DNA of 64,000 bases from Nitrosococcus wardiae (lineage in GTDB: Bacteria; Pseudomonadota; Gammaproteobacteria; Nitrosococcales; Nitrosococcaceae). Of this stretch, positions 53,281 through 62,053 are shown piece by piece (the stretch's first letter is position 1; each line of letters starts with the position of its first letter). The position numbers were made by a program, and so were the translations under genes. Under the pieces are notes generated by a model that saw nothing but the letters and a program-made list of their open reading frames with translations, searched no databases and was not told the origin of the DNA. Location: positions 3,181,659-3,245,658 of the forward strand of contig NZ_CP038033.1 of assembly GCF_004421105.1 (NCBI RefSeq), read 5' to 3'.

Positions 53281-55077
53281 ATGAGTCAAACCGTCAGCGA
53301 TTTTCTACTACAGCGATTAAGCGATTGGGGCATTAAGCGAATCTATGGTTATCCTGGCGATGGCATTAACGGGATCGTCGGTGCCTTGGATCGCGCTCAA
53401 GACCGAATCGAGTTTATTCAGACTCGTCACGAGGAGATGGCGGCTTTCATGGCCTGCGCCCACGCCAAATTCACCGGTGAAGTGGGGATTTGTTTGGCCA
53501 CTTCAGGGCCCGGGGCTATTCACCTGTTGAACGGGCTTTATGACGCCAAATTAGACCACCAGCCGGTGGTGGCCATCGTGGGCCAACAGTCCCGTGCCGC
53601 CTTAGGAGGAGATTACCAGCAGGAAGTGGATTTGATCTCTTTGTTTAAGGATGTCGCCCATGAATACGTGCATATGTGTTCCTCTCCCGCGCAGGTCCGG
53701 CATTTGATTGATCGGGCTGTCCGCATTGCCAAGACCGAGCGCACCGTCACCTGCGTCATCTTTCCCAACGACGTGCAAGAGCTGGATGCAGTCGAAAAAC
53801 CCCCTCGGGCCCATGGCACCATCCATTCCGGTATCGGTTATACGCTCCCCCAGGTGATTCCCCATCAACAAGATTTACAGCGGGCCGCCGAGGTGCTTAA
53901 TACAGGCAACAAGGTGGCCATCCTAGTGGGTGCCGGCGCCCTAGGGGCTACAGATGAAGTCATTAAAGTCGCTGATCTACTAGGCGCAGGGGTGGCAAAG
54001 GCCTTATTAGGCAAAGCAGCCCTGCCCGATGATCTCCCCTTCGTGACCGGCGCAATCGGTCTTCTAGGCACCAAACCCAGTTGGGAGTTGATGGATGACT
54101 GCGACACTTTTTTGATGATTGGTTCTGGCTTCCCCTACTCCGAATTTCTCCCAGAGGAAGGCCAGGCCCGCGGAGTGCAAATCGACATCGACGGGCGCAT
54201 GTTAAGTCTCCGCTATCCTATGGAGGTAAACTTAGTAGGAGATAGCGCCGAAACTTTACGGGCCCTGATCCCGCTCCTTCATTCCAAGACGAACCGCGCT
54301 TGGCGCGAGAAGATCGAAAAAGACGTGGCGGAGTGGTGGCAAGTATTAGAAGGCCGGGCCATGCACGATGCTAACCCTATTAACCCCCAGCGGGTCTTTT
54401 GGGAACTCTCACCACGGTTACCCGAAAACTGTATCATCACCAGCGATTCAGGTTCAGCCGCCAATTGGTACGCCCGGGACCTTAAAATCCGTCGAGGTAT
54501 GATGTGTTCTCTTTCTGGTGGGCTAGCCACTATGGGGCCTGGCGTTCCCTATGCCATCTCCGCAAAATTCGCTTTTCCAGATCGAACGGTGATCGCCACC
54601 GTCGGCGACGGGGCCATGCAGATGAACGGCAACAGCGAACTGGTCACCGCGGCGAAATACTGGAAACAGTGGAGCAATCCCCGCCTGATTGTCCTCGTGC
54701 TCAATAACCGGGATCTCAACCAGGTGACTTGGGAGCAGCGGGTGATCTCCGGCGATCCTAAATTCGAAGGCACTCAAAACATTCCCGACTTTCCCTATGC
54801 CCGCTATGCCGAGTTGTTAGGCTTTAAAGGTATTCGCGTAGACCAGCCGGAAAACATTGGCCCCGCTTGGGAAGAAGCCTTAGCCGCTGATCGACCCGTC
54901 ATACTAGAAGCCTACACTGATGGGAACGTGCCGCCTCTGCCGCCCCATATCAAGCTGCAACAGGCCAAGGCTTATGCCTCCGCCCTGCTGCATAGAGACC
55001 CAGAAGCCATCAACATCATTAAGCAATCCATTAAGGAAATTAAAGCCAACTGGCTTCCTCCTAGCCAGGAAAAATAA
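53281..55077 (+). CDS. Thiamine-diphosphate-dependent enzyme (pyruvate oxidase/acetolactate synthase-like)
   Basis: This 598-residue enzyme has the three-domain POX/ALS layout: an N-terminal pyrimidine domain with the catalytic Glu in TRHEEMAAFMA, a central Rossmann-like domain, and a C-terminal ThDP domain with VGDGAMQMNGN and LVLNNRDLN. Which 2-oxo acid it decarboxylates is unknown; the family also includes sugar-acid-linked and acetaldehyde-forming enzymes. AAGGGAGG lies 9 bases before the ATG at 53281; a TTG three codons earlier is less likely. The next gene starts 12 bases on. Confidence 0.88.
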   Translation: MSQTVSDFLLQRLSDWGIKRIYGYPGDGINGIVGALDRAQDRIEFIQTRHEEMAAFMACAHAKFTGEVGICLATSGPGAIHLLNGLYDAKLDHQPVVAIVGQQSRAALGGDYQQEVDLISLFKDVAHEYVHMCSSPAQVRHLIDRAVRIAKTERTVTCVIFPNDVQELDAVEKPPRAHGTIHSGIGYTLPQVIPHQQDLQRAAEVLNTGNKVAILVGAGALGATDEVIKVADLLGAGVAKALLGKAALPDDLPFVTGAIGLLGTKPSWELMDDCDTFLMIGSGFPYSEFLPEEGQARGVQIDIDGRMLSLRYPMEVNLVGDSAETLRALIPLLHSKTNRAWREKIEKDVAEWWQVLEGRAMHDANPINPQRVFWELSPRLPENCIITSDSGSAANWYARDLKIRRGMMCSLSGGLATMGPGVPYAISAKFAFPDRTVIATVGDGAMQMNGNSELVTAAKYWKQWSNPRLIVLVLNNRDLNQVTWEQRVISGDPKFEGTQNIPDFPYARYAELLGFKGIRVDQPENIGPAWEEALAADRPVILEAYTDGNVPPLPPHIKLQQAKAYASALLHRDPEAINIIKQSIKEIKANWLPPSQEK

Positions 55078-55089
55078 GGACGGTGAGTA

Positions 55090-56193
55090 ATGGTGGCCCG
55101 GTATATAGAGGCTCCTGTCGAAAAGCTGGAAGTCTCAGTATACACTGTTCCTACCGACTTCCCTGAAGCGGATGGCACTTTAAGCTGGGACTCAACCACG
55201 CTCATCTTGGTCAAGATCCATGGCGGCGGCAAGCAAGGCCTTGGTTATTCCTACGGAAATAAGGCCGCAGCAGTTTTGATTGATAGCAAATTTGCCGCAA
55301 CCATCACCGGCCAGGATGCCATGGCCATTGCCGGTAGGTGGCAAGCCATGGTGAAAGCAATTCGCAATCAAGGCCGCCCAGGCCTTAGCTCCATGGCCAT
55401 GGCCGCCGTGGATAATGCCCTGTGGGATCTCAAAGCTCGCCTTCTCGATCTGCCCCTAGTCACTCTGCTAGGTGCGGTGCGAGAAGGGGCGCCTATTTAT
55501 GGTAGCGGAGGATTTACCAGCTATTCTCCCCAGCAGCTTCAGAAACAACTGAGCGGCTGGGCGAACGAAGGGATTCAAGCCGTCAAAATGAAGGTGGGAA
55601 GCTGCCCAGAGAAAGATCCGGAGCGGGTACAGCTTGCCCGCGAGGCCATTGGCGAAGAAGTGGCCCTGTTTGTGGACGGCAACGGCGCCTATGACCGTAA
55701 GCAGGCGTTAGCCTTGGCGGAGTCCTTTGCCAAATGTGGCGTGACTTGGTTTGAAGAACCGGTCTCATCGGATGATCTGGACGGCCTTCGGTTGCTCCGC
55801 GATCGGGGCCCCGCCGGAATGGATATCGCCGCCGGGGAATACGGCTATGACCAATATTATTTCCGCCATCTGCTGGAGGCCGGTGCTGTGGACGTGCTAC
55901 AAGCGGACGCCACCCGCTGCGCCGGCATCACCGGATTTATGCGGGCCGGGGCCCTTTGTGAGGCCTATGGGATTCCCCTTTCAGCCCATACTGCCCCTTC
56001 CCTCCACGCCCATCCTGTCTGTGCACTCCCCCATATCCGGCCCTTGGAGTATTTCCACGACCACGCCCGTATTGAAGCCATGTTCTTTGATGGTTTTCTG
56101 AGTCCTGTAAACGGCATCCTCAAACCCGACCTTTCCCGCCCTGGGTTAGGCTTGGAGCTACGAGAGGCGGATGCTGCTCGCTACGCCGTTTAA
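55090..56193 (+). CDS. Enolase-superfamily sugar-acid dehydratase/racemase-like protein
   Basis: This 367-residue member of the mandelate racemase subgroup has a capping domain at 1-120 and then a barrel. The KxK motif is in AVKMKVGS; metal ligands follow in FVDGNGAYD, WFEEPVSSDD and AAGEYGYD; the His base is in LSAHTAPSLH. Enzymes of this kind abstract a proton next to a carboxylate; most related ones dehydrate acid sugars to 2-keto-3-deoxy acids. The exact substrate is unknown. It lies 12 bases after the ThDP enzyme gene and 28 before the oxidoreductase gene. Confidence 0.88.
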   Translation: MVARYIEAPVEKLEVSVYTVPTDFPEADGTLSWDSTTLILVKIHGGGKQGLGYSYGNKAAAVLIDSKFAATITGQDAMAIAGRWQAMVKAIRNQGRPGLSSMAMAAVDNALWDLKARLLDLPLVTLLGAVREGAPIYGSGGFTSYSPQQLQKQLSGWANEGIQAVKMKVGSCPEKDPERVQLAREAIGEEVALFVDGNGAYDRKQALALAESFAKCGVTWFEEPVSSDDLDGLRLLRDRGPAGMDIAAGEYGYDQYYFRHLLEAGAVDVLQADATRCAGITGFMRAGALCEAYGIPLSAHTAPSLHAHPVCALPHIRPLEYFHDHARIEAMFFDGFLSPVNGILKPDLSRPGLGLELREADAARYAV

Positions 56194-56221
56194 TCATGTT
56201 AAAGAGGAAAGAGAGAGTAAG

Positions 56222-59167
56222 ATGGCTCCCCGAACGCATCCCTTCCCGCAGGCAGCCGCGGAAGCCCTAGCCAACGATTTACGCCAGCGAATCCAAGGCG
56301 AAGTGCGGTTTGATAATGGCAGCCGCGCTTTATACGCCACCGACGGTTCCAACTATCGCCAGGTCCCCATCGGCGTCGTCCTCCCTCAACATAAGCAAGA
56401 TATCCTGGAAACGGTGGCTGTCTGTCGCCAACACCAAGCCCCCGTGCTCGCTCGAGGAGGCGGGACGAGCCTGGCCGGACAGTGCTGCAACACGGCGGTG
56501 ATCATGGATATGTCCAAATATCTGCGGCGGATTCTGGAAATCGATCCTGAGCACCGACGGGCAGTGGTAGAGCCCGGCTGCGTATTGGACGACTTGCGCG
56601 ATCATGCCGAAAAACATCACCTTACCTTCGGCCCGGATCCGGCCACCCACGACCATAACACTTTAGGGGGCATGATCGGTAACAATTCCTGCGGCATTCA
56701 CTCGGTAATGGCGGGGCGCACTGCCGATAATATCAATGCGCTGGAAATTCTCACCTATGACGGCCTGCGCCTGTGGGTCGGCCCCACTTCGGAAGAGGAA
56801 CTGGAGCAGATTATTCGCCAAGGAGGCCGCCGGGGCGAAATTTATGCCGGCTTAAAAGCCATTCGAGATAAGTACGCGGACCTGATCCGGGAACGCTATC
56901 CCCAGATCCCACGGCGGGTCTCCGGCTACAATTTGGACGAACTGCTTCCTGAGAAGGGCTTTAATGTGGCCAGAGCCGTAGTGGGCACCGAAGGCACCTG
57001 CGTGACCGTGCTTCAGGCCGATCTACGCCTTGTCCCCAGTCCTCCCCATCGGACTTTGGTGGTGCTCGGCTATCCTGACGTTTACACTGCCGGGGAGCAT
57101 GTCCCCCAGATACTTGAGTACGCTCCCGTAGGACTGGAGGGCATTGATGATGTGCTGCTCAAGTACATGAAGGAAAAGCATATGCGCCCCAAAGGCCGAT
57201 CGCTGCTGCCGGAGGGGCGCGGCTGGTTACTGGTAGAGTTCGGTGGTGAAACGAGGGCAGAATCAGAGCAGAACGCCCAAAGCCTGCTGCAGGCCCTTAA
57301 ACAATCTGCTAATCCGCCCCATATAAAACTCTTTGATGACCCTGAAGAAGCGGAGCGCATTTGGGAAATTCGGGAGTCAGGCCTTGGAGCCACAGCCCAT
57401 TTACCCGGCCAAAGTGATGCCTGGCCGGGCTGGGAGGATGCTGCTGTCCCTCCTAAGAAGGTGGGGACTTATCTTCGGGACTTTCGGCAGCTGCTAGAGC
57501 GCTATGATTACGGTTGCTCCCTCTATGGTCATTTTGGAGATGGCTGTATTCATGTCCGAATTGATTTCGATCTTACCTCTGAGGGAGGGATCGAAAAATA
57601 CCAAGCCTTTACCAATGATGCCGCAGATTTGGTCATAGGCTATGGCGGTTCCCTGTCGGGAGAACATGGAGACGGCCAATCCCGTGCCGACCTGCTCGGG
57701 AAAATGTATGGCGAGGAATTACTTCAAGCCTTCCGGGAGTTCAAAACACTTTGGGATCCGCTCAACCGTATGAACCCCGGCAAAGTCGTTGATCCTTATC
57801 CCCGGGATTCCAATCTGCGCCTAGGCACCGATTTTCGCGCGCCCCAGCTAGAGACCGTTTTTGCTTATCCCAAGGATAACGGCAGCTTTACCGGCGCCTC
57901 TTTACGCTGTGTGGGCGTAGGCAAATGCCGCCATATTAATAAGGGCGTAATGTGTCCAAGCTATATGGCCACAAAAGAAGAAATGCATTCCACGCGCGGC
58001 CGGGCCCGCCTGCTCTATGAAATGATCTACGGCATGACCCATGAGAATGCGCCGCTTAAAGAAGGCTGGAAGAGTGAAGCGGTCTACGAGGCCCTGGATC
58101 TGTGCTTAGCTTGCAAGGGGTGCCTCAGTGACTGCCCGGTAGATGTGGATATGGCAACCTACAAAGCCGAGTTTAATTACCATTATTTTAAGGGTCGATT
58201 GCGGCCGCGGGTGGCTTATTCCATGGGCGGGATTTATTGGTGGAGTCGGTTAGCCTCGCGGGCGCCCCGGGCGGTTAATTTCTTCACCCAAACTCCCGTT
58301 TTCTCAAACCTGGCTAAATTTACTGCCGGTATTGCCCAAGAAAGACGGTTACCCCGCTTTGCCCCCCAAACCTTCAAGCAGTGGTATCAACAGCGCAACC
58401 CCCGCCCTCCCAAGGGTCATAAGGTCTTACTGTGGCCGGATACGTTTAACAACCACCTGCACCCGGAGATCCTGGTGGCCGCCGTGGAAGTGCTGGAAGC
58501 CGCCGGATTCCAAGTTATCGTACCCACCTCTTCCCTGTGTTGTGCCCGCCCTCTCTACGCTTGGGGCATGTTGAATAGGGCCAAGAAGCTGCTCACTCAA
58601 ATAATGGAAACGCTGACCCCAGAAGTGCTCCAAGGGACTCCTGTCGTTGGCCTGGAACCGTCCTGTGTCGCCGCTTTTAGAGATGAACTCATCAAGCTAT
58701 TTCCCAAAGATGACCGGGCCCAGCGCCTCAGCCAGCAGACCTTTATGTTGGGCGAGTTTCTGGCCCAGCAAGAAAACTATGAACCTCCACTGCTCCACCG
58801 TAAGGCGGTGGTCCATGCCCATTGCAACCATCATGCAGTTATCGGTTTGGAAGGGGAAAAGCAGATTTTTGAGCAGATGGGGCTTAATTACAATTTGCTA
58901 GATTCTGGCTGCTGCGGCATGGCCGGCCCGTTCGGATTTGAGGCTGACCATTACCCGGTGTCTCTTAAAATCGGGGAGCGGATTCTCCTGCCCACCGTGC
59001 GCGCAGCCGAAAAGGATACTTTGATCCTCACCGATGGCTATGCCTGTCGTGAACAAATCGCCCAAACCACCGACCGCTATGCCCTGCATTTATCCCAGAT
59101 CTTACTTATGGCCCTGCGCGAGGGCTATAATGGAACAGGAGGCGATTATCCTGAACGGCAATGGTAA
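56222..59167 (+). CDS. FAD-binding and iron-sulfur oxidoreductase fusion (GlcD/GlcF type)
   Basis: This 981-residue enzyme contains a PCMH-type FAD domain (about 40-220, with ARGGGTSLAGQCCN), an FAD-oxidase C-terminal domain (to about 540, with HFGDGCIHVRIDF and GEHGDGQ), a ferredoxin-like region with a variant cluster (CVGVGKCR...) and CLACKGCLSDCP, and two CCG-type domains with SLCCARPLY and SGCCGMAG. This fused layout is found in YdiJ-type D-2-hydroxyacid dehydrogenases that pass electrons to the respiratory chain. The ATG at 56222 is used; an earlier in-frame start overlaps the enolase-type gene. It would oxidise a 2-hydroxy acid made or used by its neighbours. Confidence 0.9.
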   Translation: MAPRTHPFPQAAAEALANDLRQRIQGEVRFDNGSRALYATDGSNYRQVPIGVVLPQHKQDILETVAVCRQHQAPVLARGGGTSLAGQCCNTAVIMDMSKYLRRILEIDPEHRRAVVEPGCVLDDLRDHAEKHHLTFGPDPATHDHNTLGGMIGNNSCGIHSVMAGRTADNINALEILTYDGLRLWVGPTSEEELEQIIRQGGRRGEIYAGLKAIRDKYADLIRERYPQIPRRVSGYNLDELLPEKGFNVARAVVGTEGTCVTVLQADLRLVPSPPHRTLVVLGYPDVYTAGEHVPQILEYAPVGLEGIDDVLLKYMKEKHMRPKGRSLLPEGRGWLLVEFGGETRAESEQNAQSLLQALKQSANPPHIKLFDDPEEAERIWEIRESGLGATAHLPGQSDAWPGWEDAAVPPKKVGTYLRDFRQLLERYDYGCSLYGHFGDGCIHVRIDFDLTSEGGIEKYQAFTNDAADLVIGYGGSLSGEHGDGQSRADLLGKMYGEELLQAFREFKTLWDPLNRMNPGKVVDPYPRDSNLRLGTDFRAPQLETVFAYPKDNGSFTGASLRCVGVGKCRHINKGVMCPSYMATKEEMHSTRGRARLLYEMIYGMTHENAPLKEGWKSEAVYEALDLCLACKGCLSDCPVDVDMATYKAEFNYHYFKGRLRPRVAYSMGGIYWWSRLASRAPRAVNFFTQTPVFSNLAKFTAGIAQERRLPRFAPQTFKQWYQQRNPRPPKGHKVLLWPDTFNNHLHPEILVAAVEVLEAAGFQVIVPTSSLCCARPLYAWGMLNRAKKLLTQIMETLTPEVLQGTPVVGLEPSCVAAFRDELIKLFPKDDRAQRLSQQTFMLGEFLAQQENYEPPLLHRKAVVHAHCNHHAVIGLEGEKQIFEQMGLNYNLLDSGCCGMAGPFGFEADHYPVSLKIGERILLPTVRAAEKDTLILTDGYACREQIAQTTDRYALHLSQILLMALREGYNGTGGDYPERQW

Positions 59168-59219
59168 CTGGAAATACCCCTACCCAACGCTTTAACCCCG
59201 TTACTGTAGGAGATAGATT

Positions 59220-59597
59220 ATGAGTACCCCCATCGGAAAAACCCTTTGGGCCATCGCCGAAGGTTATATTCCGCCCACCAGTACAGGACCGGCGCCCCAA
59301 ATGACCAGCCACGAAACAGCCTGCATCCTGAATACCACCAATCAGGAAGCCCAAATCGCCATCACCATCTACTTCAGCGATCGAGAACCTGCCGGCCCTT
59401 ACCAACTGACCGTCCCTGCCCAGCGCACCCGCCATGTTCGTTTTAATGAGCTCAAGGATCCCGAACCGATCCCCAAGGATACGGATTTCGCCAGTGTGAT
59501 TAAATCGAGCGTACCCATTGTCGTGCAACACACCCGATTGGATTCACGCCAGGCAGAATTGGCATTGTTATCGACACTTGCTTATGCAAGTGAATAA
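59220..59597 (+). CDS. ASRT-family protein (sensory rhodopsin transducer homologue)
   Basis: This 125-residue soluble beta-rich protein has GKTLWAIAEGYIPPTSTGP near the start, SHETACILN, ITIYFSDREPAGPYQLTVPA and a C-terminal VQHTRLDSRQAELALLSTLAY. The pattern is that of the Anabaena sensory rhodopsin transducer (ASRT) family, a homotetrameric small-molecule-binding fold predicted by comparative genomics to bind sugar-like ligands. No rhodopsin gene is in view. It sits 52 bases after the oxidoreductase gene, so a metabolic rather than light-sensing role is likely. Confidence 0.9.
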   Translation: MSTPIGKTLWAIAEGYIPPTSTGPAPQMTSHETACILNTTNQEAQIAITIYFSDREPAGPYQLTVPAQRTRHVRFNELKDPEPIPKDTDFASVIKSSVPIVVQHTRLDSRQAELALLSTLAYASE

Positions 59598-59626
59598 AAA
59601 AATTAGATTTATTATTTAGAATTGGT

Positions 59627-60034
59627 ATGGCAGAAAAAGGCAAACAACAGCTAGCACAAGATCGTACCGACTTAGCCTTTCACCGCAACTTGCTAGCCGA
59701 GCAACGAACCTTTAGCGCCTGGGTACGCACGGGGCTCACAGCGATAGCCCTTGGATTCGCAGCTGTTAAACTTCTTGATAGAGCCGAGCCGAAGTGGGCA
59801 GTTTATGTCGCCGGCAGCATTCTTATCGCCGCTGGTATTGGCATTCATTTACTTAGTTTCTGGAACTATTACGGCACTTTCCGTAGGTTAAAGCAGGAGG
59901 GGCTCCCTGGATTGCCAATCTGGTCCGTCGTTCTCATTACCCTCTCTCTTCTTCTCAGTGGAACATTAATATTAGCTTTGATCTTAGCGGAGGCAAATAT
60001 GCTGTCACTGGAGGGATTTGGATTGAAATCTTAA
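59627..60034 (+). CDS. DUF202 family membrane protein
   Basis: This 135-residue protein has a hydrophilic start with DRTDLAFHRNLLAEQRTFSAWVRTGLT, the DUF202 (YidH-like) signature, and three membrane helices (about 40-58, 66-88 and 108-128). Function unknown. It lies 29 bases after the ASRT-like gene and may end the same transcript. Confidence 0.88.
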   Translation: MAEKGKQQLAQDRTDLAFHRNLLAEQRTFSAWVRTGLTAIALGFAAVKLLDRAEPKWAVYVAGSILIAAGIGIHLLSFWNYYGTFRRLKQEGLPGLPIWSVVLITLSLLLSGTLILALILAEANMLSLEGFGLKS

Positions 60035-60217
60035 CTGCTATAGATCTCTCCATGGCAGGTTTTCTTTCATCTTCAAAGCCATTAGCTTCTTCCATTTGGC
60101 GAGCCCCCTGAGGGGGGCCTTCCTTGGCCATTTCTCCTCAATATCAGGGTATCTCCCCTTGCTCCAGCATGCCATTAGGATAAACCCCCAGAGGGAAGCT
60201 CCCCTTCGCCATAAGCG

Positions 60218-60448
60218 TCATGCGCTTTTGCGTACCCAGCGCTCGTCTTTATGCTCGTATTTATTCTTTACGGCAGACCAGGCAACTTTATGGGCGACTT
60301 CTTCCCGCGATGCGTCGCCACGGCGCTTGTCTGGGTCAGCATATTGCTCCCAAGCATGGTTATAAGCTTCTTTGTAAATTTCCTGAGCATGCTTAGGTAA
60401 GTGGTCTTTAACCGAATCGGGCAGTTCAGCTAGCTTATTGTAGGGCAT
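60218..60448 (-). CDS. chaB: ChaB family protein
   Basis: This 76-residue basic protein has the ChaB pattern: MPYNKLAELPDSVKDHLPKHAQEIYKEAYNHAWEQY and a later AHKVAWSAVKNKYEHKDERWVRK (given here in two parts). ChaB was first named as a regulator of the cation antiporter ChaA; no chaA is seen here. Its tail faces the DUF202 gene. Confidence 0.9.
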   Translation of the reverse strand: MPYNKLAELPDSVKDHLPKHAQEIYKEAYNHAWEQYADPDKRRGDASREEVAHKVAWSAVKNKYEHKDERWVRKSA

Positions 60449-60556
60449 TATGTCACCTCATCTAAAAATCAGCATATTGCACACTATAAGATGGCTATTT
60501 ATTCCATCTCGCATCAGCATTTTTATGCAAATATTAGGCTAATTAATGTAAATAAA

Positions 60557-60730
60557 GGGAAGTCCCCGCACCGATTCGCCGGGAGCGAATCGGGACATCC
60601 GGAGGAGGCCCCTTAGGGGGCGCACCAGGGAGGATGCGCATCAAACCCTTTTTTCAGGGAGGAAAAAGGGGTTTGCGGAACACCACCGGCTCCCTCCTAA
60701 AACACCTCATATTTTATTCATAGGTACTTA
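60557..60730 (-). repeat. TAAGTA-end dispersed repeat, copy D (long form, one end missing)
   Basis: In reverse orientation, this copy keeps the central hairpin block seen in copy A (CGATTCGC/GCGAATCG mirrored) and the GGTACTTA end, but lacks the outer ~60 bases of the other end, including one GGAGCGAGCC motif. It lies in the 416-base gap between chaB and the SDR gene, just before a sigma-54 promoter. Confidence 0.7.
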
Positions 60731-60750
60731 GCCAAGGAATCCTTTTTGTT

Positions 60751-60766
60751 TGGCATAGTGATTGCC
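60751..60766 (+). promoter_or_regulatory. Sigma-54 (-24/-12) promoter of the SDR gene
   Basis: TGGCAT-AGTGA-TTGCC matches TGGCAY-N5-TTGCW except for the last base; the GG-GC spacing is exact. Initiation near 60777 would leave an ~88-base leader to the ATG at 60865. It starts 20 bases after the end of repeat copy D. Confidence 0.65.
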
Positions 60767-60864
60767 TAACAATTCGGAAAAGCAATATCTCTATCCCATC
60801 CCCGGAGGCCTATCTCCGATACGGATGAGAAATATCAGCAATGCCAAACACGGGAGTAATTAAG

Positions 60865-61740
60865 ATGACTGACAAACCACGGGAGCCAAAACCTCCTTTT
60901 CCAGAACAGCACCAAGAAAAGCCCGGGCAGGAATCAGAGCTACAACCCCGACCCCGCTATTCAGCGCCCCTTTACAAAGGGGCAGAGAAATTGCGGGGCC
61001 AGGTGGCGTTAATCACTGGGGGCGACTCGGGAATCGGACGGGCAGTCGCGGTCCTGTTTGCCCGCGAAGGCGCCAATGTCGCGATTACTCATCTTCCGGA
61101 AGAGGATACCGATGCCGAAGAGACCCGGCGCGCTGTTGAATCTGAAGGCCAAAAAGCTTTATTAATCTGCGGTGATGTCAGGGAGGTTGCATTCTGCCGA
61201 AGCGCCGTCGAGCGCACCATTCAAGCCTTCGATCAGCTGAATATTTTAGTCAACAATGCCGCCTATCAGCAGCACCGGCAGGAGCTAGACGAGCTCACAG
61301 AAGAACAGTGGGATCGGACTTTCAAAACCAACATCTACGGTTATTTCCATATGGTAAAGGCAGCAATGCCTCATTTAAAACCCGGAAGTGTGATTCTCAA
61401 CACCGGCTCCATCACCGGGCTTGAGGGCAGCAGCGCACTGCTGGATTACTCCGCCACTAAAGGCGCCATCCACGCCTTCACGAAATCCCTCGCCCAAAAG
61501 CTCGTGGAAGCTGGAATTCGGGTCAATTGCGTGGCTCCGGGCCCTGTGTGGACGCCGCTCAATCCAGCCGATCGGCCTCCCGAGGAAGTCGCCCAGTTTG
61601 GCGCACAAACTCCCTTCCAACGACCCGCTCAACCCGAAGAAATTGCTCCAGCCTATGTTTATTTTGCTTCAGCGGCCGATTCCAGTTACGTCACCGGCGA
61701 AGTGCTCACCCTGCTAGGGGGTAGCACCAGAGCAGGATAA
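60865..61740 (+). CDS. Short-chain dehydrogenase (YghA/Gsp39-like)
   Basis: This 291-residue SDR has an N-terminal ~35-residue Pro-rich stretch (REPKPPFPEQHQEKPG) typical of YghA-like, stress-induced SDRs. The cofactor motif GGDSGIGRAVA, VNNAAYQ and the catalytic Ser, Tyr and Lys (GSITG...DYSATKGAIHAF) are complete. GGGAG lies 8 bases before the ATG at 60865; an ATG at 60841 lacks a site. Substrate unknown. It has a sigma-54 promoter match upstream. Confidence 0.88.
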   Translation: MTDKPREPKPPFPEQHQEKPGQESELQPRPRYSAPLYKGAEKLRGQVALITGGDSGIGRAVAVLFAREGANVAITHLPEEDTDAEETRRAVESEGQKALLICGDVREVAFCRSAVERTIQAFDQLNILVNNAAYQQHRQELDELTEEQWDRTFKTNIYGYFHMVKAAMPHLKPGSVILNTGSITGLEGSSALLDYSATKGAIHAFTKSLAQKLVEAGIRVNCVAPGPVWTPLNPADRPPEEVAQFGAQTPFQRPAQPEEIAPAYVYFASAADSSYVTGEVLTLLGGSTRAG

Positions 61741-62053
61741 ATGGGCTTACTGCCGCAAAGCGACAGATTAAAACTTCTCCTACCCTGGGGCATTATGCAA
61801 TGAAAGCTCACTCACCTTTGAAACGATTACATCGGGTAGCAAATTTTACAGAAAATCCTCAGTGGCTGAGGGCCCAGATAGGAAAAAAAAGCCAGAATTT
61901 CCACCCTAGACGCTACCTTCATCGGAGATCACGGGCTTGGCAAATAAGGATGAGCTTTCTCGGCGTGTTTTTTGCACAAACAGGTGTGGAGCATATTCTA
62001 AATGCGAGATTAGAGATTAATAAGGTAAGTATGATCAATTTCGGAGGAAAGCG
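61741..62053. other. 313-bp gap with a weak sigma-54-like site
   Basis: No convincing gene. An 85-codon basic frame (61800-62057) overlaps the next gene and has no family features. The site at 61962-61977 may drive the PRC-barrel gene. Confidence 0.4.
61962..61977 (+). promoter_or_regulatory. Weak candidate sigma-54 promoter of the cytosolic PRC-barrel gene
   Basis: CGGCGT-GTTTT-TTGCA keeps the GG and GC at the right spacing and a consensus -12 element, but the -24 element has two changes. It lies 77 bases before the ATG at 62054. Confidence 0.3.

Noticed and set aside
60094-60125. CCCCCTGAGGGGG hairpin after the DUF202 gene
   Set aside because: The stem is short with no T-run; too weak to call as a terminator on its own.
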